Positions 1 through 9,099 are shown, counted from the stretch's first letter. The stretch is 64,000 bases of DNA from Pasteurellaceae bacterium Pebbles2 (GCA_023101505.1 LVZA01000001.1:248001-312000); one strand, 5' to 3'. Program-made: numbers and translations. Notes: generated from the letters alone by a model not told the origin.

Positions 1-69
1 TGCCCCAACAGTTGTATTTATGGCAAATAATAAGCCAAATAAAATGCCAAATGACGTTCGTATTTTCAT
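1..69 (-). CDS. N-terminus of an exported protein, cut by the window edge
   Basis: An ATG at 69 on the minus strand follows a good ribosome binding site (GGGAG, about 5 bases upstream) and stays open to the window edge, giving 23 residues. They read as a signal peptide: MKIR, then a hydrophobic run (FGILFGLLFAI). It lies just downstream of menE in the same direction. The mature part is outside the window, so the product cannot be named. A mepA-type murein endopeptidase is one guess from memory of gene order in relatives, with no support here. Confidence 0.5.
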   Translation of the reverse strand, partial: MKIRTSFGILFGLLFAINTTVGA

Positions 70-96
70 CACAAACTCCCTTCCTAATTAATTTTG

Positions 97-1479
97 CTAA
101 ACTTTTTTAATTAATTGCTTTAAATGTTGTTTCAATACGGTGCGAGAAATTTTAATATTTCCTTGCTGTTCCGTAATTAATGGAAAATAATATACAGGTT
201 GCTTAAATCGCTCGATTTTATCCGCCAACCAAACTCGCAAATTTTCCACCGCACTTTGCTCAAAACTTTGCTCAAAATCTTGTTTAAATTTAATCATTGC
301 TACTGGGCGATGACCAAATTCCTGATCTTCCATAGGCAAAACAAAGACTTGTTCAACGGAATGATGCTGTAAGATCACTTGTTCAATGTCTTCTGGCTGA
401 ATATTTTCACCGCCTGAAATAAACAAATTATCTAAGCGTCCTAAAATTTGCAACTGCTCTTGCTCAGCCAGCCAAACGCCTTTGTCCTTGGTTTGTAACC
501 AGCCTTGTGCATTGGTTAAAGGCTGCAATTTCCCTTGTTGCCAATAGCCCAAACCTAAGCCCGCACCACGCAACCAAATTTCGTCATTAACAAGGCGAAA
601 TTCTCGCCCCAATAAAGGCTGCCCGACACCTGGCTTACCATCACATTTTTTCGCAAATGCCGTAGAAGCCATTTCAGTCATACCATACCCCGAATACGCC
701 TGCATTCCAAGTACGGTTAATTTTTCGGTTAATTCGGTGGGAATGTGTGCACCACCTAATAAAATCGCCTGCGTTTTCACCGCACTTTTCGGCTGTTCTG
801 CCATATAATTCAACAAGCGAAGCCCTTGTGTCGGTACGAGAGAAACGTGCGTAGCCTGTAGCACATCGGCATAAAAATCAGCACTAGGCAAATGCAATTC
901 CGCCCCTTGCAACAACCAACGCCAAACAATTCCCTGCCCCGAAACGTGATACAAGGGCAAAGACAATAGCCAAGAATGTGCTGGCGTAAAATTCATTAAA
1001 GCACAAACGCCTGCTGCGTTGGCTAAATGTGCCTCAATATTATGTGCAATCGCTTTCGGCATTCCTGTTGAGCCAGAAGTTAAGGTCAACGTCATTGGCT
1101 GCGGAAAGCATTTTTCGCTTTGCCACTGGGTGAGTGAAAATTGCTGACTACCGTTAATCCAGCATTGAATGCGATTCGCTTGACATAATTCGACGATTTT
1201 TTCCTGTGTAAAAGCAGGATTTAAGCCTAACACAGAGAGATTTAATTGCAAAGCCGCTAAATAATAACACAATAAATCAAGGCTGTTTTTGCCCGATAAT
1301 GCCACGCCACAACCAGCCGAAAGCCCTTGTTGTCGCAAAAAATCTACTTTTTCCGCAATATATTGGTTCAACTGTTGCCAACTAAAAGCAACGCCCTGCG
1401 AATGATCTCGCAAGGCGATTTGTTGCTGTTTAGCACTACTGGCGTGAATTTGCCACGGTAATTGCGATATTGACGGCAT
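97..1479 (-). CDS. menE: o-succinylbenzoate-CoA ligase MenE
   Basis: 460-residue acyl-adenylating enzyme that joins CoA to o-succinylbenzoate in menaquinone synthesis, in the cytoplasm. The AMP-binding loop is visible as LTSGSTGMPKA (about residues 132-142), followed by the YGMTE motif near residue 266 and the C-terminal GRLDNLFISGGENI hinge that positions the catalytic lysine domain. Length fits the family. It starts 3 bases after the seqA stop, so the two are probably cotranscribed. Two uptake signals lie inside the gene (248-256 and 779-787). The menaquinone role agrees with the anaerobic-respiration lifestyle implied by arcA in this window. Confidence 0.93.
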   Translation of the reverse strand: MPSISQLPWQIHASSAKQQQIALRDHSQGVAFSWQQLNQYIAEKVDFLRQQGLSAGCGVALSGKNSLDLLCYYLAALQLNLSVLGLNPAFTQEKIVELCQANRIQCWINGSQQFSLTQWQSEKCFPQPMTLTLTSGSTGMPKAIAHNIEAHLANAAGVCALMNFTPAHSWLLSLPLYHVSGQGIVWRWLLQGAELHLPSADFYADVLQATHVSLVPTQGLRLLNYMAEQPKSAVKTQAILLGGAHIPTELTEKLTVLGMQAYSGYGMTEMASTAFAKKCDGKPGVGQPLLGREFRLVNDEIWLRGAGLGLGYWQQGKLQPLTNAQGWLQTKDKGVWLAEQEQLQILGRLDNLFISGGENIQPEDIEQVILQHHSVEQVFVLPMEDQEFGHRPVAMIKFKQDFEQSFEQSAVENLRVWLADKIERFKQPVYYFPLITEQQGNIKISRTVLKQHLKQLIKKV

Positions 1480-1482
1480 TAT

Positions 1483-2115
1483 TTATGCACCAACAAAGGC
1501 GTTTTTCACATCATCAATCACATCTTGAGGTAAGCCCATTTCTCGCATAACGCCCTCAAGCATAATCATTTTTCGTCCGCTATTATTGTTGGTAATCACC
1601 CAATAAGGTGAATTTGGAATGGCTTTTGGCTTGGTGTGATTGCCTGCTTCCAGCAAGGTTTTCTCATCTTGTGCAAAATACAAGCGAGTACGCCCCTGCA
1701 CGGTTTCTGAGCTAATGGCTGCCGCAAAAGCGGTCGTATTGGTTTGATAAAGTGCGGTTAAAATTGACAAGAAACGAGAAACCGCTTTGTTTTCCTGTTT
1801 AAAATTCTCATCATTTAATAACGCAAGCACTAAATCTGGCGTATTGGCTTCATTGGCAAAAAGATCGTGATTTTGCACCGCACTTTTTGCTGTTGCAGCA
1901 TCGTTTTGTGCCGCTGTTTCTTTTTTCGTTTCTTCTTTTTGAGGTTCTGTTTTTTTAGCTTCAGGCACAGGCGCAATTTCCAACGCTGCTGAGCTAATAC
2001 TCAACGAAGATAAATTCAATAGACGACGTAAAATATCGGAAGCACTTTCGCCAATGGATTGCGTATGGCTGGCGATGTATTGGTAGAGTTCTTCATCAAC
2101 TTCAATAATTTTCAT
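1483..2115 (-). CDS. seqA: Negative modulator of replication initiation SeqA
   Basis: 210-residue DNA-binding protein that sequesters hemimethylated GATC sites after replication and delays re-initiation at oriC. The N-terminal oligomerisation segment is recognisable (MKIIEVDEELYQYIA, then SASDILRRLL). A low-complexity Lys/Glu/Ala linker (about residues 50-85) leads to the C-terminal DNA-binding domain with YFAQDEKTLLEAG and PYWVITNNNSGRK, the part that contacts methylated GATC in E. coli SeqA. It is first of a seqA-menE pair; ybfF is divergent upstream, the same neighbour as in enterobacteria. The linker carries an uptake signal near 1877. Confidence 0.95.
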   Translation of the reverse strand: MKIIEVDEELYQYIASHTQSIGESASDILRRLLNLSSLSISSAALEIAPVPEAKKTEPQKEETKKETAAQNDAATAKSAVQNHDLFANEANTPDLVLALLNDENFKQENKAVSRFLSILTALYQTNTTAFAAAISSETVQGRTRLYFAQDEKTLLEAGNHTKPKAIPNSPYWVITNNNSGRKMIMLEGVMREMGLPQDVIDDVKNAFVGA

Positions 2116-2196
2116 TTATTCTTCTCTCAAAACTTGATTCATAAAACATTTTTCCGCATTATACTCATTTATTAAACAATTCTCTATGCTAAAACA

Positions 2197-2994
2197 ATGT
2201 TAAACTCAATTTCAGCTCAACAATTACTCAATTATCAATTCACCGAACGCCCACAATCGTCGCTGCCGACAATGGTTTTTATTCACGGATTATTCGGCGA
2301 TATGAATAACTTAGGGGTCATCGCCCGAGCCTTTCGCGAACAATATTCTATTCTACGCCTTGATTTACGCAATCACGGGCAAAGTTTTCATTCCGAGCAA
2401 ATGAATTATGACCTGCTGGCACAAGATGTGATTGATTTACTTGAACATTTACAATTACACAATGTAATTTTAGTCGGGCATTCAATGGGCGGAAAAACCG
2501 CAATGCGAGTGGCGGCATTACGCCCCGATTGGGTGAAAAAATTGGTAGTTATCGACATCGCCCCTGTGGCGTATAGCCACCACTGGCACGATAGCGTATT
2601 CAACGGTTTATTTGCGGTAAAAAATGGTAATCCTGAAAATCGTCAAGCCGCTAAACCGCTACTCGCCCAGCACATTAAAGAAGAAAGCGTACAACAATTT
2701 ATGCTGAAATCTTTTGATGCCAATGCCACTGAAAAATTTCGCTTTAATTTAACCGCACTTCATCAAAATTATGCCGAATTAATGAATTGGCAACGCCAAG
2801 ATGCGACCAATGTGCCGACCTTATTTATTAAAGGCGGACTGTCTAATTATATCGAAAACGAATACACCGCAGACACACTGGCACAATTCCCACAAGCGAC
2901 GGCATTTACCATCAATGGCTCTGGGCATTGGGTTCACGCCGAAAAACCAGACTTTGTAGTGCGAGCCATTGAACGCTTCTTGCAATCAAATTAA
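2197..2994 (+). CDS. ybfF: Alpha/beta-hydrolase esterase YbfF
   Basis: 265-residue alpha/beta hydrolase. The nucleophile elbow GHSMGG puts the catalytic serine at residue 96, the FIHGLFGD loop near residue 30 supplies the oxyanion region, and the catalytic histidine is in the GSGHWVHAEKP segment near the C-terminus. E. coli YbfF is an esterase active on acyl-CoA and short esters; the physiological substrate is unknown. It is divergent from seqA with about 80 bases between starts, and ybfE-fldA-fur follow in the same direction, matching the conserved seqA-ybfF-ybfE-fldA-fur neighbourhood of gamma-proteobacteria. Confidence 0.9.
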   Translation: MLNSISAQQLLNYQFTERPQSSLPTMVFIHGLFGDMNNLGVIARAFREQYSILRLDLRNHGQSFHSEQMNYDLLAQDVIDLLEHLQLHNVILVGHSMGGKTAMRVAALRPDWVKKLVVIDIAPVAYSHHWHDSVFNGLFAVKNGNPENRQAAKPLLAQHIKEESVQQFMLKSFDANATEKFRFNLTALHQNYAELMNWQRQDATNVPTLFIKGGLSNYIENEYTADTLAQFPQATAFTINGSGHWVHAEKPDFVVRAIERFLQSN

Positions 2995-3002
2995 TTCCGA
3001 TT

Positions 3003-3070
3003 TTAACATTTAATTTATGCTAAAATTATGCTATATTTGTGCAAAATTTTCTTTGAAGCTAATCATTCTC
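3003..3070 (+). promoter_or_regulatory. Promoter and Fur-box candidate of the ybfE-fldA-fur operon
   Basis: A TTAACA box (3003-3008) and a TATGCT box (3027-3032) are 18 bases apart. Downstream at 3052-3070, read on the minus strand, GAGAATGATTAGCTTC and its flank match the 19-base Fur consensus at about 12 of 19 positions. The position fits iron-dependent autoregulation of fur. Inferred by eye only. Confidence 0.45.
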
Positions 3071-3119
3071 AATATGCAAATGATTGTTAAAAAGAAAAGA
3101 CCAAACAGTGAATTTGAAA

Positions 3120-3404
3120 ATGGCAAAACAAGACGCAGATTGCATTACATTAGATCTTTTTGCTGATGAACGCCGTGTTGGGCGACCAAGAACAAACCCG
3201 TTGAGCCGTGAACAACAAATTCGAGTGAATAAACGCAATCAACTCAAACGAGATAAATCCAGCGGATTAAAACGTGTGGAATTAAAATTGCATCACCAAC
3301 TGGTTCAACAATTAGAGGATTTAGCCTCAACACAAAACATCAGTCGAGCAGAAATGATCGAACAGATTTTACAAGATTACTTTAATATTAGAGGAAACAA
3401 ATAA
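3120..3404 (+). CDS. ybfE: YbfE family ribbon-helix-helix protein
   Basis: 94-residue small basic protein of the YbfE family, annotated in E. coli as LexA-regulated. The conserved block DLFADERRVGRPRTNPLS leads into NKRNQLKRDK and a ribbon-helix-helix-like segment (RVELKLHHQLVQQLEDLA). ATG 3120 is preferred over a TTG at 3084 because the family begins MAK and the extra residues are not family-like. It is 5 bases before fldA, so it probably leads an operon with fldA and fur. No clear LexA box (CTG-N10-CAG) was seen upstream. Its molecular role is not established. Confidence 0.85.
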   Translation: MAKQDADCITLDLFADERRVGRPRTNPLSREQQIRVNKRNQLKRDKSSGLKRVELKLHHQLVQQLEDLASTQNISRAEMIEQILQDYFNIRGNK

Positions 3405-3409
3405 ATAAA

Positions 3410-3934
3410 ATGGCTATTGTTGGTTTATTTTACGGTAGTGATACAGGCAATACAGAAAACATTGCCAAAATGATTCAAAAGCAACTTGGCAGCGAATTGG
3501 TCGATATTCGTGACATCGCAAAAAGCACAAAAGAAGATATTGAAAGCTACGATTTCTTAATGTTGGGCATTCCAACGTGGTATTACGGCGAAGCGCAATG
3601 CGATTGGGACGATTTTTTCCCAACCTTAGAAGAAATTGATTTCACTGATAAATTAGTCGCTATTTTTGGTTGTGGCGACCAAGAAGATTATGCCGATTAC
3701 TTCTGTGATGCAATGGGCACAGTGCGTAACATCATCGAACCACACGGTGCAATTATCGTCGGCAACTGGTCAACCGAAGGCTACAACTTTGAAAGCTCGC
3801 AAGCCTTAATCGACGACAACACGTTCGTGGGATTATGTATTGACGAAGATCGCCAGCCAGAATTAACCGCAACACGTGTAGAAACTTGGACAAAACAAGT
3901 GTATGATGAAATGTGCTTGGCTGAATTAGCATAA
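3410..3934 (+). CDS. fldA: Flavodoxin I
   Basis: 174-residue long-chain flavodoxin, an FMN-containing one-electron carrier in the cytoplasm that serves reductive enzymes of the kind that need low-potential electrons. The FMN phosphate loop GSDTGNTE is at residues 9-16, the WYYGEAQCDWDDF loop near residues 57-69 supplies the isoalloxazine contact, and the FGCGDQEDYADYFCDA segment is the second flavin loop. It has the family's usual length. It sits between ybfE and fur, 11 bases before fur, an arrangement conserved in enterobacteria, where flavodoxin replaces ferredoxin under iron limitation. Confidence 0.96.
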   Translation: MAIVGLFYGSDTGNTENIAKMIQKQLGSELVDIRDIAKSTKEDIESYDFLMLGIPTWYYGEAQCDWDDFFPTLEEIDFTDKLVAIFGCGDQEDYADYFCDAMGTVRNIIEPHGAIIVGNWSTEGYNFESSQALIDDNTFVGLCIDEDRQPELTATRVETWTKQVYDEMCLAELA

Positions 3935-3945
3935 GGAAATTAAAA

Positions 3946-4374
3946 ATGTCTGAAGAAAACATCAAATTACTTAAAAAAGCGGGACTGAAAATCACCGAAC
4001 CACGCTTAACCATTCTCGCCTTAATGCAAGAGCATTCAATGCAACATTTTTCAGCTGAAGATGTGTATAAACTGTTGCTTGAAAAAGGTGAAGACATTGG
4101 TTTAGCTACAGTTTACCGTGTATTAAATCAATTTGATGAATCTCACATTCTTATTCGCCATAACTTCGAGGGTAACAAATCCGTCTTTGAACTCGCCCCA
4201 ACCGAACACCACGATCACATCATCTGTGTCGATTGCGGCAAGGTCTTCGAATTCAACGACAACATCATCGAAGAACGCCAAAAACAAATCAGCAAAGAAC
4301 ACGGCATTCAATTAGAAAACCACAGTTTGTATCTGTATGGAAAATGTACGGATATGAATAAGTGTGATAAGTAA
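3946..4374 (+). CDS. fur: Ferric uptake regulator Fur
   Basis: 142-residue iron-responsive repressor. The N-terminal winged helix includes GLKITEPRLTIL and the recognition region DIGLATVYRVLNQF (about residues 50-63). The metal site is the HHDHIICVDCG motif (His88, His89, Asp90, His91, Cys94, Cys97), with a second C-x4-C pair at the C-terminus (GKCTDMNKC), as in Fur proteins with a structural zinc. It ends the ybfE-fldA-fur operon and is followed by a hairpin terminator. A likely target in this window is the siderophore importer at 28450-32084, which has a good Fur box. Confidence 0.97.
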   Translation: MSEENIKLLKKAGLKITEPRLTILALMQEHSMQHFSAEDVYKLLLEKGEDIGLATVYRVLNQFDESHILIRHNFEGNKSVFELAPTEHHDHIICVDCGKVFEFNDNIIEERQKQISKEHGIQLENHSLYLYGKCTDMNKCDK

Positions 4375-4390
4375 TCACGATGTTTCTTGA

Positions 4391-4420
4391 AAAGTGCGGT
4401 ATTTTTTACCGCATTTTTTA
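4391..4420 (+). terminator. fur terminator made from an uptake signal
   Basis: Stem TGCGGTA / TACCGCA around a T-rich loop, followed by TTTTTT. The left arm is a perfect uptake signal (AAGTGCGGT). Confidence 0.7.
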
Positions 4421-4484
4421 TGCTCGTTATTTTGTCTGTTTCACCAATCTTTATTCAAATTTCGCTAAAAAAACGTCATAAAAA

Positions 4485-4518
4485 AACACCGCACTTTCAA
4501 AAGTGCGGTGTTTTTTTT
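4485..4518. terminator. Bidirectional terminator: inverted uptake-signal pair
   Basis: AACACCGCACTTT and AAAGTGCGGTGTT form a near-perfect hairpin with A-runs on the left and T-runs on the right, so it can end transcripts from both sides. It lies between convergent fur and ilvH. Confidence 0.85.
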
Positions 4519-4535
4519 ATTAGTTTTACAATGCC

Positions 4536-5027
4536 TTAAAGCATATTTTTTTCGCCACGAGAAAGGCTGATTAAGCCAGAGCGGACGATTTCTAACACGG
4601 TGGTTTCTTCTTTCACGGCGCTGACGAAAGCGTCGAGTTTGTCTTTCGTACCGCTGAGTTGAATGGTGTAGGATTTAGTGGTTACGTCCACAATTTGCCC
4701 ACGGAAGATGTCTGCAAGGCGTTTGATTTCATCTCTTGATGTGCCTGTCGCACGCACTTTCAACAACATTACTTCACGCTCAACGTGTTCGCAGCTGCTT
4801 AAATTAATGACTTTGAATACATCGACTAATTTGTGCAGTTGCTTTTCGATTTGCTCTAACACTTGCTCGTCGCCTGATGTTTCAATGGTCATTCGTGAAA
4901 GCGTTGGGTCGTCGGTTGGCGCAACTGTCAGGCTTTCAATGTTGAATGCACGTTGTGAGAATAAGGCGACTACTCGAGATAATGCCCCAGATTCATTTTC
5001 TAATAATACTGATAAAATTCTACGCAT
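4536..5027 (-). CDS. ilvH: Acetolactate synthase III regulatory subunit IlvH
   Basis: 163-residue small subunit that activates the IlvI catalytic subunit and carries valine feedback control in branched-chain amino acid synthesis. The ACT domain is at the N-terminus (RRILSVLLENESGALSRV, then SQRAFNIESLTV), and a second domain ends with DKLDAFVSAVK and LEIVRSGLISLSRG. The ATG at 5027 is chosen over one at 5072 because a ribosome binding site (AAGGAGAG) precedes it and the family begins MRRILS; the extra residues would overlap ilvI. It starts 10 bases after the ilvI stop in an ilvIH operon. Confidence 0.95.
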   Translation of the reverse strand: MRRILSVLLENESGALSRVVALFSQRAFNIESLTVAPTDDPTLSRMTIETSGDEQVLEQIEKQLHKLVDVFKVINLSSCEHVEREVMLLKVRATGTSRDEIKRLADIFRGQIVDVTTKSYTIQLSGTKDKLDAFVSAVKEETTVLEIVRSGLISLSRGEKNML

Positions 5028-5037
5028 TTTTCTCTCC

Positions 5038-6756
5038 TTATTCTTTGGTCGGTGCGCCAAGCAACATTTCATTCATTGCGCCACCACGTAATTGCATTGG
5101 ATAAACATTTTCAGTAGCATCAATACGCACGTCCACGAAAACTAATTTATCTTTAATTGCAAAGGCTTGCGCCATTTTTTCTTCTAATTCATCAGCGTGA
5201 TCAATTTGAATACCAACGTGTCCGTAGGCTTCGGCTAATTTAGCAAAATCAGGCAAGGAATTCATATACACTTGCGAATGACGACCAGAATAAATCAGGT
5301 CTTGCCATTGTTTCACCATTCCTAAGAAACGGTTGTTAAGGCTGACGATCACCACTGGCGTGTCATATTGTTTTGCGGTCGAAAGCTCTTGAATATTCAT
5401 CTGAATTGAGCCGTCGCCTGTTACGCAAACTACAGTGCTTTCAGGGTGAGCAAATTTCACACCAAGTGCCGCAGGGAAACCAAAGCCCATTGTGCCTGCG
5501 CCGCCTGAATTAATCCAACGACGTGGCTTGTCGAAAGGATAATGTAAGGCGGTAAACATTTGGTGTTGCCCCACATCAGAAGTGATGTAAGCATCGCCTT
5601 TAGTTAAGCGATAAATTGTTTCGATCACCGCTTGCGGTTTAATTTCTTTAGAAGTGCGGTCATAATCTAAGCATTTTTTTGCTTTCCATTGGTCGATTTG
5701 TTTCCACCACTCGCTTAAATCTGATTGCGATTTCGCCAAATTATCATCTTCTAATAATGATAAAAATTCGCTAAATACGTTATCCACGCTGCCGACAATA
5801 GGAATTGCCGCTGCTACGTTTTTCGAGATTGATGTTGGATCAATATCAACGTGAATAATTTTCGCATTTGGGCAATATTTGGCTAAATTATTGGTTTGAC
5901 GATCATCGAAACGCACGCCCACGCCAAGGATTAAATCCGCATCGTGCATTGCGTTATTCGCTTCGTAAGTCCCGTGCATTCCAAGCATACCTAAGAATTG
6001 GCGATCTGTTGCAGGATATGCGCCTAAGCCCATTAAAGAGGCGGTTACAGGTAAGTTAAGCTGTTGCGCAAATTGGGTTACTTTTTCGCTGCTGTTGCCG
6101 ATCACTACGCCCCCACCAACAAATAAAATTGGCTTTTTCGCGACTAATAAGGCTTTTAATGCTTTCTTAATTTGCCCTTTGTGCCCTTGTACATTCGGGT
6201 TGTATGAACGCATTGAAACTTCTTTCGGATATTCATAAGCATATTTATTTGCTGGGTTGACCATATCTTTTGGAATATCAATCACCACAGGACCAGGGCG
6301 ACCTGTTGAAGCGATATAAAAGGCTTTTTTGATCGTTTCAGGAATATCTTCTGGACGTTTGATAATGAAACTATGTTTTACCACAGGGCGTGTAATACCA
6401 ATGGTGTCGCACTCTTGGAATGCGTCCGTACCAATTAAATGTGATGGCACTTGCCCTGTTAAGATTACAAGAGGCACAGAGTCGGTATAAGCAGTGGCAA
6501 TCCCTGTAATTGCATTGGTTGCGCCTGGACCTGAAGTTACTAATACACAGCCCACTTCGCCAGTAGAACGTGCGTAACCGTCTGCCATATGCACTGCGGC
6601 TTGTTCGTGGCGCACCAGAACGTGTTCAATGCCACCTAATGTGTGAATGGCATCATAAATATCTAAAACTGAACCGCCTGGGTAACCAAATAAGTGGGTT
6701 ACGCCTTGATCACGCAAGGATTGTACCACCATTTCTGCGCCTGATAGTTTCTTCAT
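5038..6756 (-). CDS. ilvI: Acetolactate synthase III large subunit IlvI
   Basis: 572-residue thiamine diphosphate enzyme that condenses two pyruvates to acetolactate, or pyruvate with 2-oxobutyrate, the first common step to valine, leucine and isoleucine. The catalytic glutamate is in [15 protein letters not shown], the cofactor-binding GDGSIQMN motif lies in the C-terminal third, and the FAD-binding middle domain contains VGVRFDDR. The ATG at 6756 follows a GGAGAGA site and matches the family start MKKLSGAEM; 15 upstream residues at 6801 are rejected. It heads the ilvIH operon. In E. coli this operon responds to Lrp and leucine; no such site is claimed here. Confidence 0.96.
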   Translation of the reverse strand: MKKLSGAEMVVQSLRDQGVTHLFGYPGGSVLDIYDAIHTLGGIEHVLVRHEQAAVHMADGYARSTGEVGCVLVTSGPGATNAITGIATAYTDSVPLVILTGQVPSHLIGTDAFQECDTIGITRPVVKHSFIIKRPEDIPETIKKAFYIASTGRPGPVVIDIPKDMVNPANKYAYEYPKEVSMRSYNPNVQGHKGQIKKALKALLVAKKPILFVGGGVVIGNSSEKVTQFAQQLNLPVTASLMGLGAYPATDRQFLGMLGMHGTYEANNAMHDADLILGVGVRFDDRQTNNLAKYCPNAKIIHVDIDPTSISKNVAAAIPIVGSVDNVFSEFLSLLEDDNLAKSQSDLSEWWKQIDQWKAKKCLDYDRTSKEIKPQAVIETIYRLTKGDAYITSDVGQHQMFTALHYPFDKPRRWINSGGAGTMGFGFPAALGVKFAHPESTVVCVTGDGSIQMNIQELSTAKQYDTPVVIVSLNNRFLGMVKQWQDLIYSGRHSQVYMNSLPDFAKLAEAYGHVGIQIDHADELEEKMAQAFAIKDKLVFVDVRIDATENVYPMQLRGGAMNEMLLGAPTKE

Positions 6757-6897
6757 AAAATCTCTCCATTTTTTCACCGCACTTTTCAACTTTTTGTTCA
6801 ACTTGATGTTGACATTAAATTGCCAAATTCGGTTTTTGTGATATTACAGCAAGCTCACAGAAATTTCTGCTACGCTTTTCGCCACTCTTTGCAATCA

Positions 6898-6925
6898 AGT
6901 GTATATTATTTCTGCGCTTTGTCTA
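6898..6925 (-). promoter_or_regulatory. Candidate ilvIH promoter
   Basis: On the minus strand TAGACA (5 of 6 to the -35 consensus) and TACACT (4 of 6 to the -10) are separated by 16 bases, about 140 bases before the ilvI start. The rest of the gap 6757-7021 shows no leader peptide or attenuator that I can support. Confidence 0.4.
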
Positions 6926-7021
6926 TTGTTTTTTTGCAGCAAAATCACAAATTAAAAGTATAAAATACCGAAAATTACAAAATTTTAGATTAAAATAAAT
7001 TTTATAAGACTAAAAAAACAA

Positions 7022-7046
7022 AAAATGCGACTTTATGTCGCATTTT
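7022..7046 (-). terminator. Terminator of the lysine transporter gene
   Basis: AAAATGCGACTTTATGTCGCATTTT is a perfect hairpin followed, on the minus strand, by a T-rich run. It lies 54 bases past the stop codon at 7100. Confidence 0.8.
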
Positions 7047-7099
7047 ATAAAATAAACAAAATAAAATTTTTTTATCGTTTTTTGTGCAGTTTTATCTAA

Positions 7100-8638
7100 T
7101 TAACGCTTTCTCACCGCAAAAACGATACCGAATAACATCACACCCGTTGCAGCAAAACCTAACCAACCAGATTGCGTAAAGCCAACGACTAAGTAGCCCA
7201 CAGCTGTCGATAACGCTACTAATAAGGCATAAGGTAATTGAGTGGTTACGTGATCCATATGGTTACATTTTGCACCAGTGGAAGATAAAATCGTGGTGTC
7301 AGACACTGGTGAACAGTGGTCGCCACATACTGCGCCTGCCATTACTGCTGATAAGCAAGGCAATAATAAATCAGGTGAAGCGTGCACGGCAATAGAGGCA
7401 GCGATTGGTAACATAATACCAAATGTTCCCCAGCTAGTCCCTGTTGAGAACGCCATTACTGCGCCTAATACGAATAAAATCACAGGTAAAAATGCAGGAT
7501 TTAAATTGCCTGAAATCAAGCCTGAGAGATATTTACCTGTTTGCATATCGCCCACAACTTTGTTGATTGTCCAAGCAAAGAATAAAATTGCAATTGCACC
7601 CAACATTGATTTCATACCCAAGCCCCAGGCTTTGATATATTCAGGCACGCTGACATTTTTATTCATAAAAATCAATACGCTAGATACTGCTAATGCACTA
7701 ATACCGCCCACCACTAAAGAAATTCCCACGGTGGTATTTTCAAATGCGCCTAATAGATCAAATGGTTTTCCATCGGCTGCAAGTGCTTGATTACCTGTGT
7801 ACATCATCATTGCAACAGTTACGGAAATCAACACCACAATCGGTAAAATCAAATTGCTTACACGCCCTTGAGATTGAGCTGCCGTTTCTTCTTCGCCCTT
7901 AGCTTGTTCCAAAGCAGCTTTTTCGTGGCGAGCCATTGGACCAATATCAAAAGAAGAATAAGCTACAACGAACACGAGTACCATAGAGAAAATCGCATAG
8001 AAATTCATTGCGCTCATCGTCATAAATGCGCCGAAAGGCGAATAGCCTGTAATAGAATGTTCCGCCAATAGACCTGCGACGAGAGTGATAATATAAGCAC
8101 CCCAGCTAGAAACAGGCATCATCACACACATTGGTGCGGCGGTAGAGTCCAAAATATAAGCTAATTTTGCACGAGAAACCTGAAATTTATCGGTAACAGG
8201 ACGAGCAATAGCCCCCACCGCAAGACTATGGAAATAGTCATCAATAAAGGTAACGAACACTAAACACGCCGCCATTAATTTCGCACCACGGCGACCTTTG
8301 ATACGTTTTTGCGCCCACTCAACAAAGGCTTGATTACTGCCTGAAACGCTTAAAAGTGCGGTTAAAATTCCTAATAATAATAAGAAAATAATAATGTGCA
8401 CATTACTTTCATTTAATGCAAATTGCTGATTTTCATCAATGCTGTACATTAATGAAGAAACACGGTCGGTAAGATAACTAAATGCCGTGCCAATATTGCC
8501 ATCGCTCAGCATTAATGCACCCACTAAAATACCCACGCTTAAAGAAAGCAATACTTTACGAGTGATAATTGCCAGCCCTAACGCAAGCAGAGGCGGCACA
8601 ACCGCCCAAACTGAAGAAGAAAAATCTGATAGTTCCAT
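7100..8638 (-). CDS. lysW: NhaC-family transporter, predicted lysine permease LysW
   Basis: 512-residue inner-membrane protein with about 11-13 hydrophobic helices. Family motifs include FIDDYFHSLAVGAIARPV, STAAPMCVMMPVSSWGAYI, GTSWGTFGIMLPIA and CGDHCSPVSDTTILSS, which are typical of the NhaC superfamily, usually annotated as Na+/H+ antiporters. The leader, however, contains a lysine riboswitch aptamer. Comparative work on lysine regulation (Rodionov and colleagues, 2003) assigned such L-box-controlled NhaC-like genes in Pasteurellaceae to lysine uptake (LysW). Lysine import is therefore the better functional call, though substrate specificity is inferred. It is a single-gene unit with its own terminator. 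Confidence 0.85.
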   Translation of the reverse strand: MELSDFSSSVWAVVPPLLALGLAIITRKVLLSLSVGILVGALMLSDGNIGTAFSYLTDRVSSLMYSIDENQQFALNESNVHIIIFLLLLGILTALLSVSGSNQAFVEWAQKRIKGRRGAKLMAACLVFVTFIDDYFHSLAVGAIARPVTDKFQVSRAKLAYILDSTAAPMCVMMPVSSWGAYIITLVAGLLAEHSITGYSPFGAFMTMSAMNFYAIFSMVLVFVVAYSSFDIGPMARHEKAALEQAKGEEETAAQSQGRVSNLILPIVVLISVTVAMMMYTGNQALAADGKPFDLLGAFENTTVGISLVVGGISALAVSSVLIFMNKNVSVPEYIKAWGLGMKSMLGAIAILFFAWTINKVVGDMQTGKYLSGLISGNLNPAFLPVILFVLGAVMAFSTGTSWGTFGIMLPIAASIAVHASPDLLLPCLSAVMAGAVCGDHCSPVSDTTILSSTGAKCNHMDHVTTQLPYALLVALSTAVGYLVVGFTQSGWLGFAATGVMLFGIVFAVRKR

Positions 8639-8734
8639 TATGTTCTACCTAAAATAAAAGGGAGAACCACTGATTTAAATAACCTGAAATAAAGGTTGAA
8701 ATGATTTAAATAAAGGAAGGCAAAACCCACCCAG

Positions 8735-8935
8735 ACAGTAGCGCTCCATAGTGAATAAACGGACTTGCAAGAAATAACATAATACAAATCCAATACTATG
8801 ACAGTAACGTTTCTTTCGACAACGTTACCAACCAATTAAAATGACTTCTAATTGATTTCGGCGAATATTCCTTTCCTTTTTCTTCTTCGTTATCCACTCT
8901 GAAAAACTACTTATAATATACGCACCTCTACATTT
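8735..8935 (-). ncRNA. Lysine riboswitch (L box)
   Basis: Read on the minus strand the leader carries the L-box landmarks in order: GTAGAGGTGCG at 8931-8921, AAGTAG, GGAAAGGAATATTCGCCGAA, the hairpin GGTAACG...CGTTACTGTCA, and GGAGCGCTACTGTC at 8747-8734. The closing P1 stem pairs GTAG with CTAC exactly where the Bacillus lysC switch pairs GATAG with CTATC. It sits about 100 bases before the ATG of the transporter gene. The match is to motif order and pairing; no covariance score was computed. Confidence 0.92.
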
Positions 8936-8950
8936 GTAGGATTTGCAAAG

Positions 8951-8977
8951 ATTACATCAATAATAAACAAATGCCAA
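8951..8977 (-). promoter_or_regulatory. Possible promoter of the riboswitch-controlled gene
   Basis: Minus strand TTGGCA (8972-8977) and TGTAAT (8951-8956) each match 5 of 6 consensus bases, but the 15-base spacer is short. A start about 8 bases downstream would place the aptamer at the very 5' end of the RNA. Confidence 0.35.
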
Positions 8978-9099
8978 TAGCAAAATTCAATATTTTTTCA
9001 CCGCACTTCTTGAAGAAAATATTTACAACAAATAATATTAAGGATATGATGAACTCAATTTAACGAATAATTTACTTTTTTACTCAAAAGGAAAATGAT

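Noticed and set aside
7278-7790. A 170-codon plus-strand frame inside the lysine transporter gene
   Set aside because: Shadow frame of a membrane protein gene; composition follows the opposite strand.
8638-8835. A 65-codon open frame before the NhaC-family gene
   Set aside because: It lies inside the lysine riboswitch and shows no protein-like features; the RNA structure explains the sequence.
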